From NCBI GenBank assembly GCA_903885605.1, contig CAISJD010000001.1:1-54997 (forward strand): a DNA stretch of 54,997 nucleotides, given 5' to 3'. Of the stretch, positions 47,647 to 54,997 are shown one piece after another. Positions within the stretch are counted from its first letter, which is position 1. Each line of letters starts with the position of its first letter. The DNA comes from an uncultured Chthonomonas sp. Its GTDB lineage: Bacteria > Armatimonadota > Chthonomonadetes > Chthonomonadales > CAJBBX01. A program made the translations under genes and the position numbers. The notes under the pieces were generated by a model that worked only from the letters and a program-made list of their open reading frames with translations, ran no database searches and had not been told where the DNA came from.

Positions 47647-48905
47647 GCTGCCTCCTCGGCCGCCGCGAGCCTTGCGAAGGGCCCGATGGCGGTGGTGGTA
47701 AGGCCGTCCGGATCGAGGCCGGCGGCGGCGACCTGCTGCACGTCCTCCACGGTCACCGCGTTGATGTGCGCGGCGTACTCATCCAGCAGCGGCACATAGC
47801 CGAAGCTGAGGATCGACTTGCCCAGGCGCATCATGCGGGCGCTCATCCCCTCCAGTCCGAGGATCAGCGAGCCGCGCACCTGGTTCTTGGCCTTCTGAAC
47901 CTCGTCCGGCGTCAGACCCTGCTCCCGCACCTTGGCCAGCTCCACGTGCACCAGCTCCAGCACCTCATCGTAGGTCTCGGGGCTGGTGCCGCCATAGACG
48001 GTGAAGTAGCCGCAATCCTGGAACACGGTCAGGTACGAGCCGATGGAGTAGGCCAGGCCGCGCTTCTCCCGGATCTCCTGGAAGAGGCGCGAGCTCATGT
48101 TGCCGCCCAGCACCATATCCAGGATGGTGAGAGGGAACCGGCGGGCGTCGTGCTGCCCTGCGCCGTCGCCGCCCAGGCAGAAGTGCACCTGCTCCGTCTT
48201 CTTCCGCACGCTCTTGCTCAGCCGTGAGACGTGTGGCGGCTTGCGGCTCTTCCGTCGCGAGGCGCCCGTCTGCCCGCCCAGCATCTGCGACGCCAGCTCC
48301 ACGATCCGCTCGTGCGGCACGTTGCCGGCCGCGGCCACCACGATCCGGTCCGGGGTGTAGTTCTCGGCCATGTAGGCGCGCACGGCCACGTCGTCCAGCT
48401 CGGCCACGGTCCGCGAGGAGCCCAGCACCGGGCGGCCCAGCGGGTGTCGCTTCCAGAGCGTCTGGGTGAAGACGTCGTGGATGATGTCGTCCGGCGTATC
48501 CTCGTAGCGCTTGATCTCCTCGAGCACCACGTTGCGCTCCAGGGCCAGCTCGCCGGGGTCGAGGCGCGATGCGATGAGCATGTCGCTCAGCACATCCATG
48601 GCCACCTCGGCATCCTCGGCCAGCGACTTCACGTAGAAGCAGGTGCACTCCTTGTCCGTGAAGGCGTTCAGCGACCCCCCGCGTGACTCGATGGCCTCGG
48701 CGATCTGCTGCGCGTTGCGCTTCCCCGTGCCCTTGAAGAGCATATGCTCGATGAAGTGCGAGATCCCCCGCACGCCGGCGGGCTCGTCCACGGATCCGGC
48801 GTCCACCCAGATCCCCAGCGAGAGGCTCTGCACGTGCGACGCGGTCTCGGAGACGACCCGAACGCCGTTGGGGAGGGTACTGAGTTGTATTGCCTCAGAG
48901 GGCAT
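47643..48905 (-). CDS. M16 family zinc peptidase (insulinase-like)
   Basis: 420 residues from ATG 48905 (AAAGGA at 6 nt); a longer frame upstream runs through the terminator and tRNA fragment and is not coding. Seen: LPNGVRVVSETASHVQSLSL, the inverted zinc motif HFIEHMLFKGT (HxxEH) with the later Glu in ALERNVVLEEIKRYEDTPDD, and the C-terminal half with GLAYSIGSYLTVFQDCGYFT. Typical size for the bacterial MPP-beta-like single-chain form (YmxG/PqqL small type). Cytoplasmic or processing peptidase; substrate unknown. Confidence 0.93.
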   Translation of the reverse strand: MPSEAIQLSTLPNGVRVVSETASHVQSLSLGIWVDAGSVDEPAGVRGISHFIEHMLFKGTGKRNAQQIAEAIESRGGSLNAFTDKECTCFYVKSLAEDAEVAMDVLSDMLIASRLDPGELALERNVVLEEIKRYEDTPDDIIHDVFTQTLWKRHPLGRPVLGSSRTVAELDDVAVRAYMAENYTPDRIVVAAAGNVPHERIVELASQMLGGQTGASRRKSRKPPHVSRLSKSVRKKTEQVHFCLGGDGAGQHDARRFPLTILDMVLGGNMSSRLFQEIREKRGLAYSIGSYLTVFQDCGYFTVYGGTSPETYDEVLELVHVELAKVREQGLTPDEVQKAKNQVRGSLILGLEGMSARMMRLGKSILSFGYVPLLDEYAAHINAVTVEDVQQVAAAGLDPDGLTTTAIGPFARLAAAEEAA

Positions 48906-48942
48906 AGATGGTCCTTTGGCTGCCGGAGGCAGGGAACAGAAA

Positions 48943-48970
48943 GCGGCCTCGGCATCGGAGCCGAGGCCGC
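48943..48970 (-). terminator. Intrinsic terminator on the 3' side of the tRNA-Gly fragment
   Basis: A perfect 11-bp stem (48943-48953 with 48960-48970, 6-nt loop). On the minus strand it is followed by TTTCTGTT, a fair T-run. It lies just downstream of the tRNA-Gly 3' end, as expected for a tRNA transcription unit. Confidence 0.75.
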
Positions 48971-48975
48971 ATGAA

Positions 48976-49009
48976 TGGAGCGGGAAACGGGACTCGAACC
49001 CGCGACCCT
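48976..49009 (-). pseudogene. 3' fragment of tRNA-Gly, probable integration (att) scar
   Basis: Read on the minus strand: variable-loop GGGTC, T-arm GCGGGTTCGAGTCCCGT (49003-48987), acceptor 3' strand TTCCCGC, discriminator T, and CCA (48978-48976). By recall it matches the last 33 nt of E. coli tRNA-Gly(GCC) at all but two positions. The 5' acceptor strand GCGGGAA, D-arm and anticodon arm are absent from the 80 nt that should hold them. This is the classic leftover when an element integrates into a tRNA gene and rebuilds the intact copy at its other end, here to the right of the window. Confidence 0.75.
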
Positions 49010-49496
49010 GAGGCGCGGGCGAATGCCGCTCCGGCGACCGACCTGAAGCGTTGAGCAGAGGCTCACCAGAGAGTATATCACCATCGCCGCGCCGGTGGGG
49101 CATGGCGCGCTAGCGGCGCACGATGGATCGGAGTCGCCGGGAAGCGGCCCAGGACGCCGTCGGCGTAGCGCGCGATGAGATGGATAGGTCAGCGTCCAAG
49201 CCATCCATCAGCCCCGTGGCACGGCTGATTGCCAAAGCCGATAGTCAATGTCCAGTGGCGGCTCCCCGGGCCAGTGCAGTCGTATCCACGTATGACAGCG
49301 CCTATGGCAGCCGCTGATCTCGAACCCAGTCGGGGCGCCGGAGCGGTCCCAATGTCCACATTGGCCGAGACCGCGCATCCACGGACCTTCCCAGTAACGC
49401 CCGGTGCTACACGACCACACCTTGCGTCTTACATCCCGGGGCCGCGGCGCGGCTCACCCTCACGACCGAAAGGCGGACTGACATACTTAGGTGCAC
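49010..49496. other. Gene-poor stretch at the island's left end, about 490 bp
   Basis: No convincing coding frame on either strand, and no intact tRNA. The operon on the right ends at 49497. An AIPR or other last gene of a related system could once have been here, but I see no recognisable remnant. Confidence 0.5.
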
Positions 49497-50519
49497 TTAT
49501 CGGCGCAGGACCGACCTGAAAAGCCCGCCCTCAGCACGACACCATTCGGAACTCACAGGAGGAACGTCCGTCAGGTCTGCCATAAAGCGAACATCGGAGA
49601 CACTAGGAGGCAAGGGCCCGGGAATGCAGGGGATGTCAGTTGCGCGGTAGAAGGCTAGTGACTTCTCCGCCAGTTGTGTGTCGAACCTATCCTCGAGTCC
49701 TTGCCGCCAATCAGAGCCCAAGGTGAGGCCGATGACCCGGTCGACGTGCAGCACCATATCGGGATGCGCTGCCATCCGTGTCCGCACCAGATTGGCTAGT
49801 TCGCACACCGAGGCTCCCGTCTCAGCCCGCTCTACATACAGCGACGCCACGAGTACATCCGCGGGCTGGTTGGGGCGCAACTGCTCCAACCCAAAGTGGT
49901 GCCGTCGAGAACGGAGCGCCGTGCTCTTCACCTCAATGCGCTGATCTGCGGATCCGAAATCGAAACGCTCTTCTGGCAACAAGTGCCATGCCCCTGTGAG
50001 GCGCACAGGATCACCCGCCTTGGCGACCAGCAGCAGCTCGGCCCACAATCCCTGAACTGACTTTGCCGGGGGCTGCGTCATGGCCCGGAACAACTCTACG
50101 AGATTAGCCACGGCATCAGCAACGTCCTGTCCAGCCGGATCATCGCCAACTGCACCTAGCATGGCGCCAGCAACGCGAAGGAAGTAGCCATGCAGTACTG
50201 TATCATCTCCCAAGCACTGGATGAGCGTGAAACGGCCAGCCTCGACTAGCCCATCCGAGCGCGTGACACGGCACTCAGTACCGAAGCTAACCGTGACGTG
50301 CCGCAACATGATCATCGCGGCGGCCCTCGAGGCGCCGTTGGTTTCCGACCTCAGCAGGATTGCGGGCGCGCCACAACTATCTTGCGCTAGCCGATGGCTC
50401 GGATAGCCTGGAATCACAACTGCGCTTAGTTGGCCGCTGCAAGCCGGCGCGGCTGCCTGCGCAAGAGTTTCGGCATAAAGGGCTGCCAGATCGGGGATGC
50501 CTTGGCGTTGCGTCGACAT
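49497..50519 (-). CDS. PD-(D/E)XK motif protein, DUF4420-type nuclease
   Basis: 340 residues. The nuclease core is visible: GLWAELLLVAKAG (Glu161), then ERFDFGSADQRIEVKSTALR, giving Asp187, Glu196 and Lys198 of the PD-(D/E)XK fold. The C-terminal half includes LRPNQPADVLVASLYVERAE, typical of DUF4420. In MutL/Z1-type systems this family supplies the restriction nuclease. ATG 50519 lies 3 nt after the Z1 gene's stop, so it is the last gene of the operon. Confidence 0.83.
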   Translation of the reverse strand: MSTQRQGIPDLAALYAETLAQAAAPACSGQLSAVVIPGYPSHRLAQDSCGAPAILLRSETNGASRAAAMIMLRHVTVSFGTECRVTRSDGLVEAGRFTLIQCLGDDTVLHGYFLRVAGAMLGAVGDDPAGQDVADAVANLVELFRAMTQPPAKSVQGLWAELLLVAKAGDPVRLTGAWHLLPEERFDFGSADQRIEVKSTALRSRRHHFGLEQLRPNQPADVLVASLYVERAETGASVCELANLVRTRMAAHPDMVLHVDRVIGLTLGSDWRQGLEDRFDTQLAEKSLAFYRATDIPCIPGPLPPSVSDVRFMADLTDVPPVSSEWCRAEGGLFRSVLRR

Positions 50520-50522
50520 GGC

Positions 50523-52730
50523 CTAGCACTCAGCCACCCAGTGCCGCGCCATGCACTTGGGGACCCAGACAGCGACCGCCGGCACTCGATCCGCCACGAC
50601 CATGCCCTTGCTTCGCAGGCGCAGCCAGTGCACCTGCACCGTAAGCGTGGCCAGATCACGGACAGCGCGATCACCCGGGTAGATGGAGCCGGTGCTATCA
50701 GGATGTGGGCCCTGGAACAACTGCTGTATGCCGTCGTTACCGAGTTCGCGCTCCCGCGTCCTCCCCCGGCTCATCAGATAGACCGCACATCGAGTGTCTC
50801 CGGCACCGGGTGCGGGACTGGCATCTAGGAATGACCGCAACTGGAGTAGCAGACCCACCAGGTTCTGTGCATCCTTAGGTGCCCCGTAGCGCAGGCGCTC
50901 AAGCAGGTCTGCATGGATCGACGCCAAGGACACCGCGCGCGCAACGAGGTGGCGCTGCGCCTCAGTGCGTGCGGCATGACCAGTGTCAGGCTCAAGCGAA
51001 AGCCCACCAATGAATGCCGACACGGTTTTTTCATTGGTCGCAAGTGCATCGATTGGCAGGTGCGGCATATCGGGCGCGAACCATCGGTCAGAATAACCGC
51101 CGCGGGTATAGGTGCGCTGCACCACCTCGTCACGCGTGGGTCGAAGGTTCGGCGACAGAAAGAAGGCACGCCGCCAGTCCCGCAAGGACTCACCATCGTC
51201 GAAGTGCGCTCGCAACTCCTGCCGAACGCTCTCCTCATGCTCCACGCACTCCGAGTACGCCTGACGAGTGTCTGCGCTCAGATGCACCCTACACAAGCCA
51301 AGGTAGTCGGCCTTGTAGCCAAACCAGCGCGCCCGCTGCTGGATGGTATCGGCGTTGCCGACGCCGCGACCTCGCGGCATATACGTCACCGTCAGGCCCC
51401 GAATGGTTACGCCCCGATTGAGCACTTCGCCACCAACGGCGATGTGCGCGTAGTCGCGCTTCCAGTTCGGCTCCTCGATCTTGCCCTTGGAAGAGTTCAT
51501 CTCCGTAACGATTGTTGTGGAGATCGCATTGCCTAGCAGGGGGACCACGTCGCCAAACGGCGGAAGACTGCTTTCGGTACTGGCGAGGTCATTGTATGCC
51601 ACGGCGAACTCCGCGATGAGATCCTGGCAATCACTGTCGGTCAGCCCTTGGCCGAGCGTACGCTGCCATTCACGCTGCGTGGCGCGGACCCATCGGGCGT
51701 AGTCAGCGTGGCCCGCTATCTCCTTGGATGGATGGACCATCATGGAGCGGTTACCCTTGTCACCGCCACTAAGACCGACAGCGACGCCAATGTAAAACGC
51801 TCGCAGCGCTTCCAGTAGACTGTCAGGTGGCTCGACCACCGGTACCGAACCCGTCGGGATGTCATTCTGCGGGATTGTGCGGACAAGATCTAGGCGCTTC
51901 TCAAAGAAAACCTGGCCACCGGTGTATGCGTTGCCGGGCGTCAATAGGACGCCAAACTCCGGTGAAAGTTGGTCGATAATGCTAATCAGCAGCGGCGCCT
52001 GGGGTGTTGCAGTGTATTGCAGGAACGTGTGGTGCGGCAGTAGTGCGCGTAGTGATACCACCTTGGAGTAGGTTGGGCTCTGCCCATTGTTGTGCACCTT
52101 GCTATTCAGGCTAGCCTGATCGGCCTCATCGTCAATAACAAGAGCAGGTACATCGCGCAAGTCCATATCAGCTAGCAGTATTCTCAGGTTCTCGAGGTGC
52201 CGGCAGTTCTTCATAACCGTGATAAGCACCGTGCGCCCACACGTGCCCGGCACTGGCGGCGGCCCAAGTGCATTGTAGATGCTCTGCCTGTTCGCTGGCG
52301 TCACCCTAGGATTACTGAAGTGGCTCCACTCCCGGTCATCCCGCGTGTCAAGCCGAAGGTCCTCCTGCAGTCGGGCCTTCGATTGCTCGAACAGGTTGGT
52401 GGTAACGCCAGTCAGCACGATCACCAGGCGATAGCCGTTGTCGCGTGCCAAGGCAGCAACCGCGGTGAACGACATGGTCTTGCCGCTTTGAACATAGCCG
52501 ATCACGAGGCCGGTCCCAGTTCCAGTGACCGACCGCGGCGGCACGCATCGCTCTAGAACGGCAACCGCCTCGCGTAGGACAACTGCGCCGCCCCCACCCG
52601 CCAAGCGCCGATACTCGAGAAGCGCCAGCGTCTCTTGACCCACAACTGGAGACCAACGCGCCTCGCTACTTGCGCACCTAAGCACCTCGACGACTTCCGT
52701 TGCCGCCCGCACTTGGGTCTCATCATCCAT
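50523..52730 (-). CDS. Z1-domain protein, superfamily II helicase-like ATPase
   Basis: 735 residues. Seen: Walker A VIGYVQSGKTMSFTAVAALA (Lys84), TGVTTNLFEQ (motif Ia region), Walker B VIDDEADQASLN (Asp200-Asp204), motif III LQYTATPQAPLL, motif V GGEVLNRGVTIRGLTVTYMP and motif VI TIQQRARWFGY. The C-terminal portion (about 480-640) is the Z1 domain, with TRDEVVQRTYTRGGYSDRWF. Such proteins occur almost only in R-M and defence loci, probably as translocases for the nuclease. The ATG is 28 nt after the GHKL gene's stop. Confidence 0.88.
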   Translation of the reverse strand: MDDETQVRAATEVVEVLRCASSEARWSPVVGQETLALLEYRRLAGGGGAVVLREAVAVLERCVPPRSVTGTGTGLVIGYVQSGKTMSFTAVAALARDNGYRLVIVLTGVTTNLFEQSKARLQEDLRLDTRDDREWSHFSNPRVTPANRQSIYNALGPPPVPGTCGRTVLITVMKNCRHLENLRILLADMDLRDVPALVIDDEADQASLNSKVHNNGQSPTYSKVVSLRALLPHHTFLQYTATPQAPLLISIIDQLSPEFGVLLTPGNAYTGGQVFFEKRLDLVRTIPQNDIPTGSVPVVEPPDSLLEALRAFYIGVAVGLSGGDKGNRSMMVHPSKEIAGHADYARWVRATQREWQRTLGQGLTDSDCQDLIAEFAVAYNDLASTESSLPPFGDVVPLLGNAISTTIVTEMNSSKGKIEEPNWKRDYAHIAVGGEVLNRGVTIRGLTVTYMPRGRGVGNADTIQQRARWFGYKADYLGLCRVHLSADTRQAYSECVEHEESVRQELRAHFDDGESLRDWRRAFFLSPNLRPTRDEVVQRTYTRGGYSDRWFAPDMPHLPIDALATNEKTVSAFIGGLSLEPDTGHAARTEAQRHLVARAVSLASIHADLLERLRYGAPKDAQNLVGLLLQLRSFLDASPAPGAGDTRCAVYLMSRGRTRERELGNDGIQQLFQGPHPDSTGSIYPGDRAVRDLATLTVQVHWLRLRSKGMVVADRVPAVAVWVPKCMARHWVAEC

Positions 52731-52758
52731 CTGGGCTCACCTCCGCTGCGCTTCGCCT

Positions 52759-54312
52759 CTATGGTTTGGACAACGCATGCCTTAGCAACTCGTTCACATT
52801 GCGCCGGACGACACCGACCTTCTTAACACCTGCTTCCCGCGCGGCCGACTCAGCGAGGGCAAGGGCGCACGCGACACGCAACAGCGGCTCAATGCTGTCA
52901 GTGGTTGTGCCGCCGAATCGCTCCATGAAGGGGTGAGCTAGTCCCAGGCGGACGCCCACACGCCTCCGCGTGATGTCGAGTGGCAGAGTGTCAGTAAGCA
53001 CGTCATCTGAGATGTCAAGCCAGTCACCCACCGCGGGATCGTCGGACAATTCCAACACGATCTCCCAGTCCATGTCGGCGAAGCGTATGCTGATGTTGCG
53101 CTTCGACGCGACGTGTGCACCAGGGAACTCGCTCGGCAGGTCCTGCTCCAGGGTACTGTCGACGAGTCCCTCCAAGACAGGCGGAGCCTCACGCTCAATC
53201 GTGGCTGCGGTGTGTTTCGTAGCCGTCTCTGCGCCAGCCTGAAGGTCGCTAGGTTTGGGCCTAGAGCGGAAGCCCTCAGCTTGCGAGAGCAGTGGGAGAG
53301 CCTGATCGTCTAGCATATCTCTTAGCAGCGACAGGAACACCTCCTCATTCTCTTGCCACTTGAATCCGTCCTTAGTGTGACTTACCTCAAACCCGTCCAG
53401 ATGCAGTTCTCCGAATAACCGTTGATACGCATAACTATTTGATTTTCCAAACACGGGTTCCGGCCGATACCCTTCGTCTGCGCTGCCTTCAATGAGCCGG
53501 TTCTTCCTGAACAACGCAAATCCAGCTCCTGTAGTGCTGCCAATCCGCCGCAATGCCGCGAAGCCGTGGGCTCGAAGCCCAAGCCCGAAGTCAAACGCCA
53601 GGTCCTTCCGCCACGTGACCGCAGGTGCCGAGGGAGTCTTGTAGAACGGCGCGCAAAGCACTTCGGGCTCCGTGAAGTTCAGCGTCTCACCATCAAACCG
53701 TAGTTCAAGGCTGCCATCGCGAAGGAAAACGCGATAGATGCCGGTGAGGTGCTCCTTCACTTTGCCAATAGTCCTGCCGTACAGCCGTTGGTGAAGCCCG
53801 GTGAGCACGATCTCTGTGTAGTGGTGCCTGGGGTCAACCAGAGCGGTATGAACGTCGAGTTCTTCGATCTGGCCGTTAACAATCTTGCTAATGTCGAACG
53901 CGATCGTCCGCTCCACATCGTCGCCCAGAGCCGAGGTCCGCACCGTCCATCGCTTGGCTAACCAGCAGGCTGCGCTCTTCATGCCCATACCGAACTCGTT
54001 TAGGCCACTGGTGTCTGGAGGTACTTCAGCCGGTCGGAACGCCCTCGGGTACTCACTGGCGAATATGCCAGCCGCGTTGTCACGTATTGTCAGTCGGCCG
54101 TCATCCGATGGGTCGAGCGTGATCGACACACTGAGGCGGCTCTGCCCACATTCCGAACGCAGATCGTCTTTATGTGCCAGAAAGCTCTGCAGGGAGTTGT
54201 CAACGAACTCCGCCAGCGCGAACCACGGGCGGTAGTTCAGGTGGCGGAGTACGGCTAGGACCGTGACGCCCGGCCGAATGTTCACTCGTTCATTGGTCAC
54301 GGTGCTGATCAC
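52759..54312 (-). CDS. MutL/MORC-like GHKL ATPase
   Basis: 517 residues. The Bergerat ATP-binding fold is complete: N-box ALAEFVDNSLQSF (Glu35, Asp38, Asn39), G1 RLTIRDNAAGI (Asp78, Gly82), G2 LNEFGMGMKSAACWLAKRW (Gly108-Lys112). The MutL-like transducer domain follows (about 160-330, with TEIVLTGLHQRLYGRTIGKV and a conserved Lys in GFKWQE), then an Arg/Glu-rich linker and an unclassified C-terminal domain. In this context it is an ATP-dependent clamp linked to nuclease and methylase partners. The start is GTG 54312, 10 nt after the methyltransferase stop. Confidence 0.88.
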   Translation of the reverse strand: MISTVTNERVNIRPGVTVLAVLRHLNYRPWFALAEFVDNSLQSFLAHKDDLRSECGQSRLSVSITLDPSDDGRLTIRDNAAGIFASEYPRAFRPAEVPPDTSGLNEFGMGMKSAACWLAKRWTVRTSALGDDVERTIAFDISKIVNGQIEELDVHTALVDPRHHYTEIVLTGLHQRLYGRTIGKVKEHLTGIYRVFLRDGSLELRFDGETLNFTEPEVLCAPFYKTPSAPAVTWRKDLAFDFGLGLRAHGFAALRRIGSTTGAGFALFRKNRLIEGSADEGYRPEPVFGKSNSYAYQRLFGELHLDGFEVSHTKDGFKWQENEEVFLSLLRDMLDDQALPLLSQAEGFRSRPKPSDLQAGAETATKHTAATIEREAPPVLEGLVDSTLEQDLPSEFPGAHVASKRNISIRFADMDWEIVLELSDDPAVGDWLDISDDVLTDTLPLDITRRRVGVRLGLAHPFMERFGGTTTDSIEPLLRVACALALAESAAREAGVKKVGVVRRNVNELLRHALSKP

Positions 54313-54322
54313 TGGGACTGCC

Positions 54323-54997
54323 TCATGGTGTGACTGCTCCTAAGCTCGGCGATGCGACCAGTTCGGGTTCGCATGCACAACCGTGAGCACCCAAGGCAGT
54401 ACGGCCGGTGCCGGTGCGGTCCCGGGCAACCAGTCGCTCCGCGATCAACTTCACCAACTCCACATTCACTGCATTGCCTAGGGCGTTGAACGCTGCATTC
54501 TGTCCGGTGGGTAGGTACGGCAGTTCGCTCATGCTCTGGAGCTTGGCGCACTCCCGCGGAGTGAGGTACCTCCGCTGCCAACCGATAATGGGGACCTGCG
54601 TGGCAGTCATGGCGATGAGCGACGGCGACGTTGCCGGGCGTTTGACGCGGACGCCAGATGCTCGGAACTGGATAATGTAGCGCCAAATATCCCGCACCTC
54701 ACCTTTGCAATTCCATTCCAACTTTTGAAGACTAGCTGGAAATGCCAGCACTTTGGGGTGCCACTGGCTAATCCAGCCGATATTGGAGTGATACAGTGTC
54801 CGATTCTGCTTAATGAATTGTACTTTCCATGCAGGAAATTGAGCCTCTTTCGTTCGGGCATATGCAGGTAGGCTGGCCATTACCGCCTCGTCTGGCAGGT
54901 CTTGCAGAGGGACGCCGTGGCTGCCGTGGAACTTCCTAAGGCGAGCTACACCGATCGAGTGGGGCGTGTCATGTTCATAGGGGTAGTCTGCGCCGAA
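54323..54997 (-). CDS. DNA (cytosine-5-)-methyltransferase, C-terminal part; cut by the window end
   Basis: The frame is open to the right edge of the window, so the start, SAM-binding motif I and PC catalytic motif are outside. The 224 visible residues contain, upstream of the internal ATG at 54880, GADYPYEHDTPHSIGVARLR, a target-recognition region rich in Trp and Tyr (TLYHSNIGWISQWHPKVLAF), motif IX/X YLTPRECAKLQSM and GQNAAFNALGNAVNVELVKL. These are typical of C5-methylases. It leads the operon seen here and probably marks host DNA as self. Confidence 0.87.
   Translation of the reverse strand, partial: FGADYPYEHDTPHSIGVARLRKFHGSHGVPLQDLPDEAVMASLPAYARTKEAQFPAWKVQFIKQNRTLYHSNIGWISQWHPKVLAFPASLQKLEWNCKGEVRDIWRYIIQFRASGVRVKRPATSPSLIAMTATQVPIIGWQRRYLTPRECAKLQSMSELPYLPTGQNAAFNALGNAVNVELVKLIAERLVARDRTGTGRTALGAHGCACEPELVASPSLGAVTP

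Larger units (their letters stand above)
48976..54997. mobile_element. Putative genomic island carrying a DNA-modification/defence operon
   Basis: The left border is the tRNA-Gly fragment. To its right the sequence becomes visibly less GC-rich and codon use shifts (more A/T third positions, such as in 52,000-54,900). All genes form one defence-like operon and none resembles its chromosomal neighbours. No integrase or second border lies in the window, so the right end and the mobility type are unknown. Confidence 0.6.

Noticed and set aside
48976-49085. Complete tRNA or the 3' end of a tmRNA
   Set aside because: No matching 5' acceptor strand within tRNA distance. A GGAGCGG at about 49026-49032 (minus strand) can pair with the acceptor end, but there is no room for D and anticodon arms. 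The near identity to tRNA-Gly(GCC) and the discriminator T argue against tmRNA.
48906-49103. 66-codon N-terminal extension of the M16 peptidase
   Set aside because: It runs through the terminator and tRNA fragment (giving the telltale RGFESRFPLHS reading); ATG 48905 has a good ribosome-binding site.

Overview
The window is high-GC bacterial chromosome (mostly about 65-70% GC by eye), densely packed, with many 1-4 nt gene overlaps and GTG/TTG starts. The gene content fits a bacterium outside the well-studied phyla: a SigH-like sigma factor of the kind best known from endospore formers, a divergent HppA pyrophosphatase of the Bacteroidetes/Planctomycetes/Chlamydiae type, a UroD-like protein, an orphan glycyl radical enzyme, and paired ABC-2 permeases. 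Armatimonadota or a neighbouring phylum is a reasonable guess, but nothing here proves the taxonomy.

Layout. 1-5.2 kb (+): end of rplL, then hrcA-grpE-glmM, a papain-like peptidase and a ChaN-like lipoprotein. 5.3-7.9 kb (+): hppA with its own promoter and a strong terminator. 8.0-14.9 kb (-): priA, a UroD-like protein, a phosphohexomutase, an FGGY sugar kinase and a YjbQ protein. 15.0-15.5 kb (+): tRNA-Val(GAC) and a small zinc-ribbon membrane protein. 15.5-26.5 kb (-): anmK-murJ, then purL-purF, an ABC-2 exporter, an unknown protein and purM. 26.5-30.5 kb: two small zinc proteins that converge on one hairpin, then (+) sigH, an M42 peptidase and gpsA. 30.5-35.9 kb (-): glycyl radical enzyme, a one-polypeptide CbiM/N-like/Q cobalt-nickel ECF transporter, its ATPase with a His-rich tail, and a small membrane protein. 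36.0-40.1 kb (+): a small unknown gene and a nucleoside-type ABC importer (ATPase plus two permeases, no binding protein). 40.2-48.9 kb (-): M16 peptidase, dapB, an anti-sigma-like protein, and an ABC-2 ATPase/permease/permease set with a 983-residue secreted protein gene between the two permeases.

The right end differs. At 48,976-49,009 lies only the 3' third of a tRNA-Gly gene (minus strand), followed on its 3' side by the terminator expected of a once-intact tRNA gene. To the right are about 490 bp without a gene and then a tight minus-strand operon of visibly lower GC: C5-cytosine DNA methyltransferase (cut by the window end), a MutL/MORC-like GHKL ATPase, a Z1-domain helicase-like ATPase, and a DUF4420-type PD-(D/E)XK nuclease. 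I read this as a genomic island inserted in tRNA-Gly that carries a restriction-modification-like antiphage system of the MutL/Z1 class (related to the systems described for MORC-like ATPases and to MZA defence). The AIPR and Vsr components often associated with it are not visible here. This is the most interesting part of the window.
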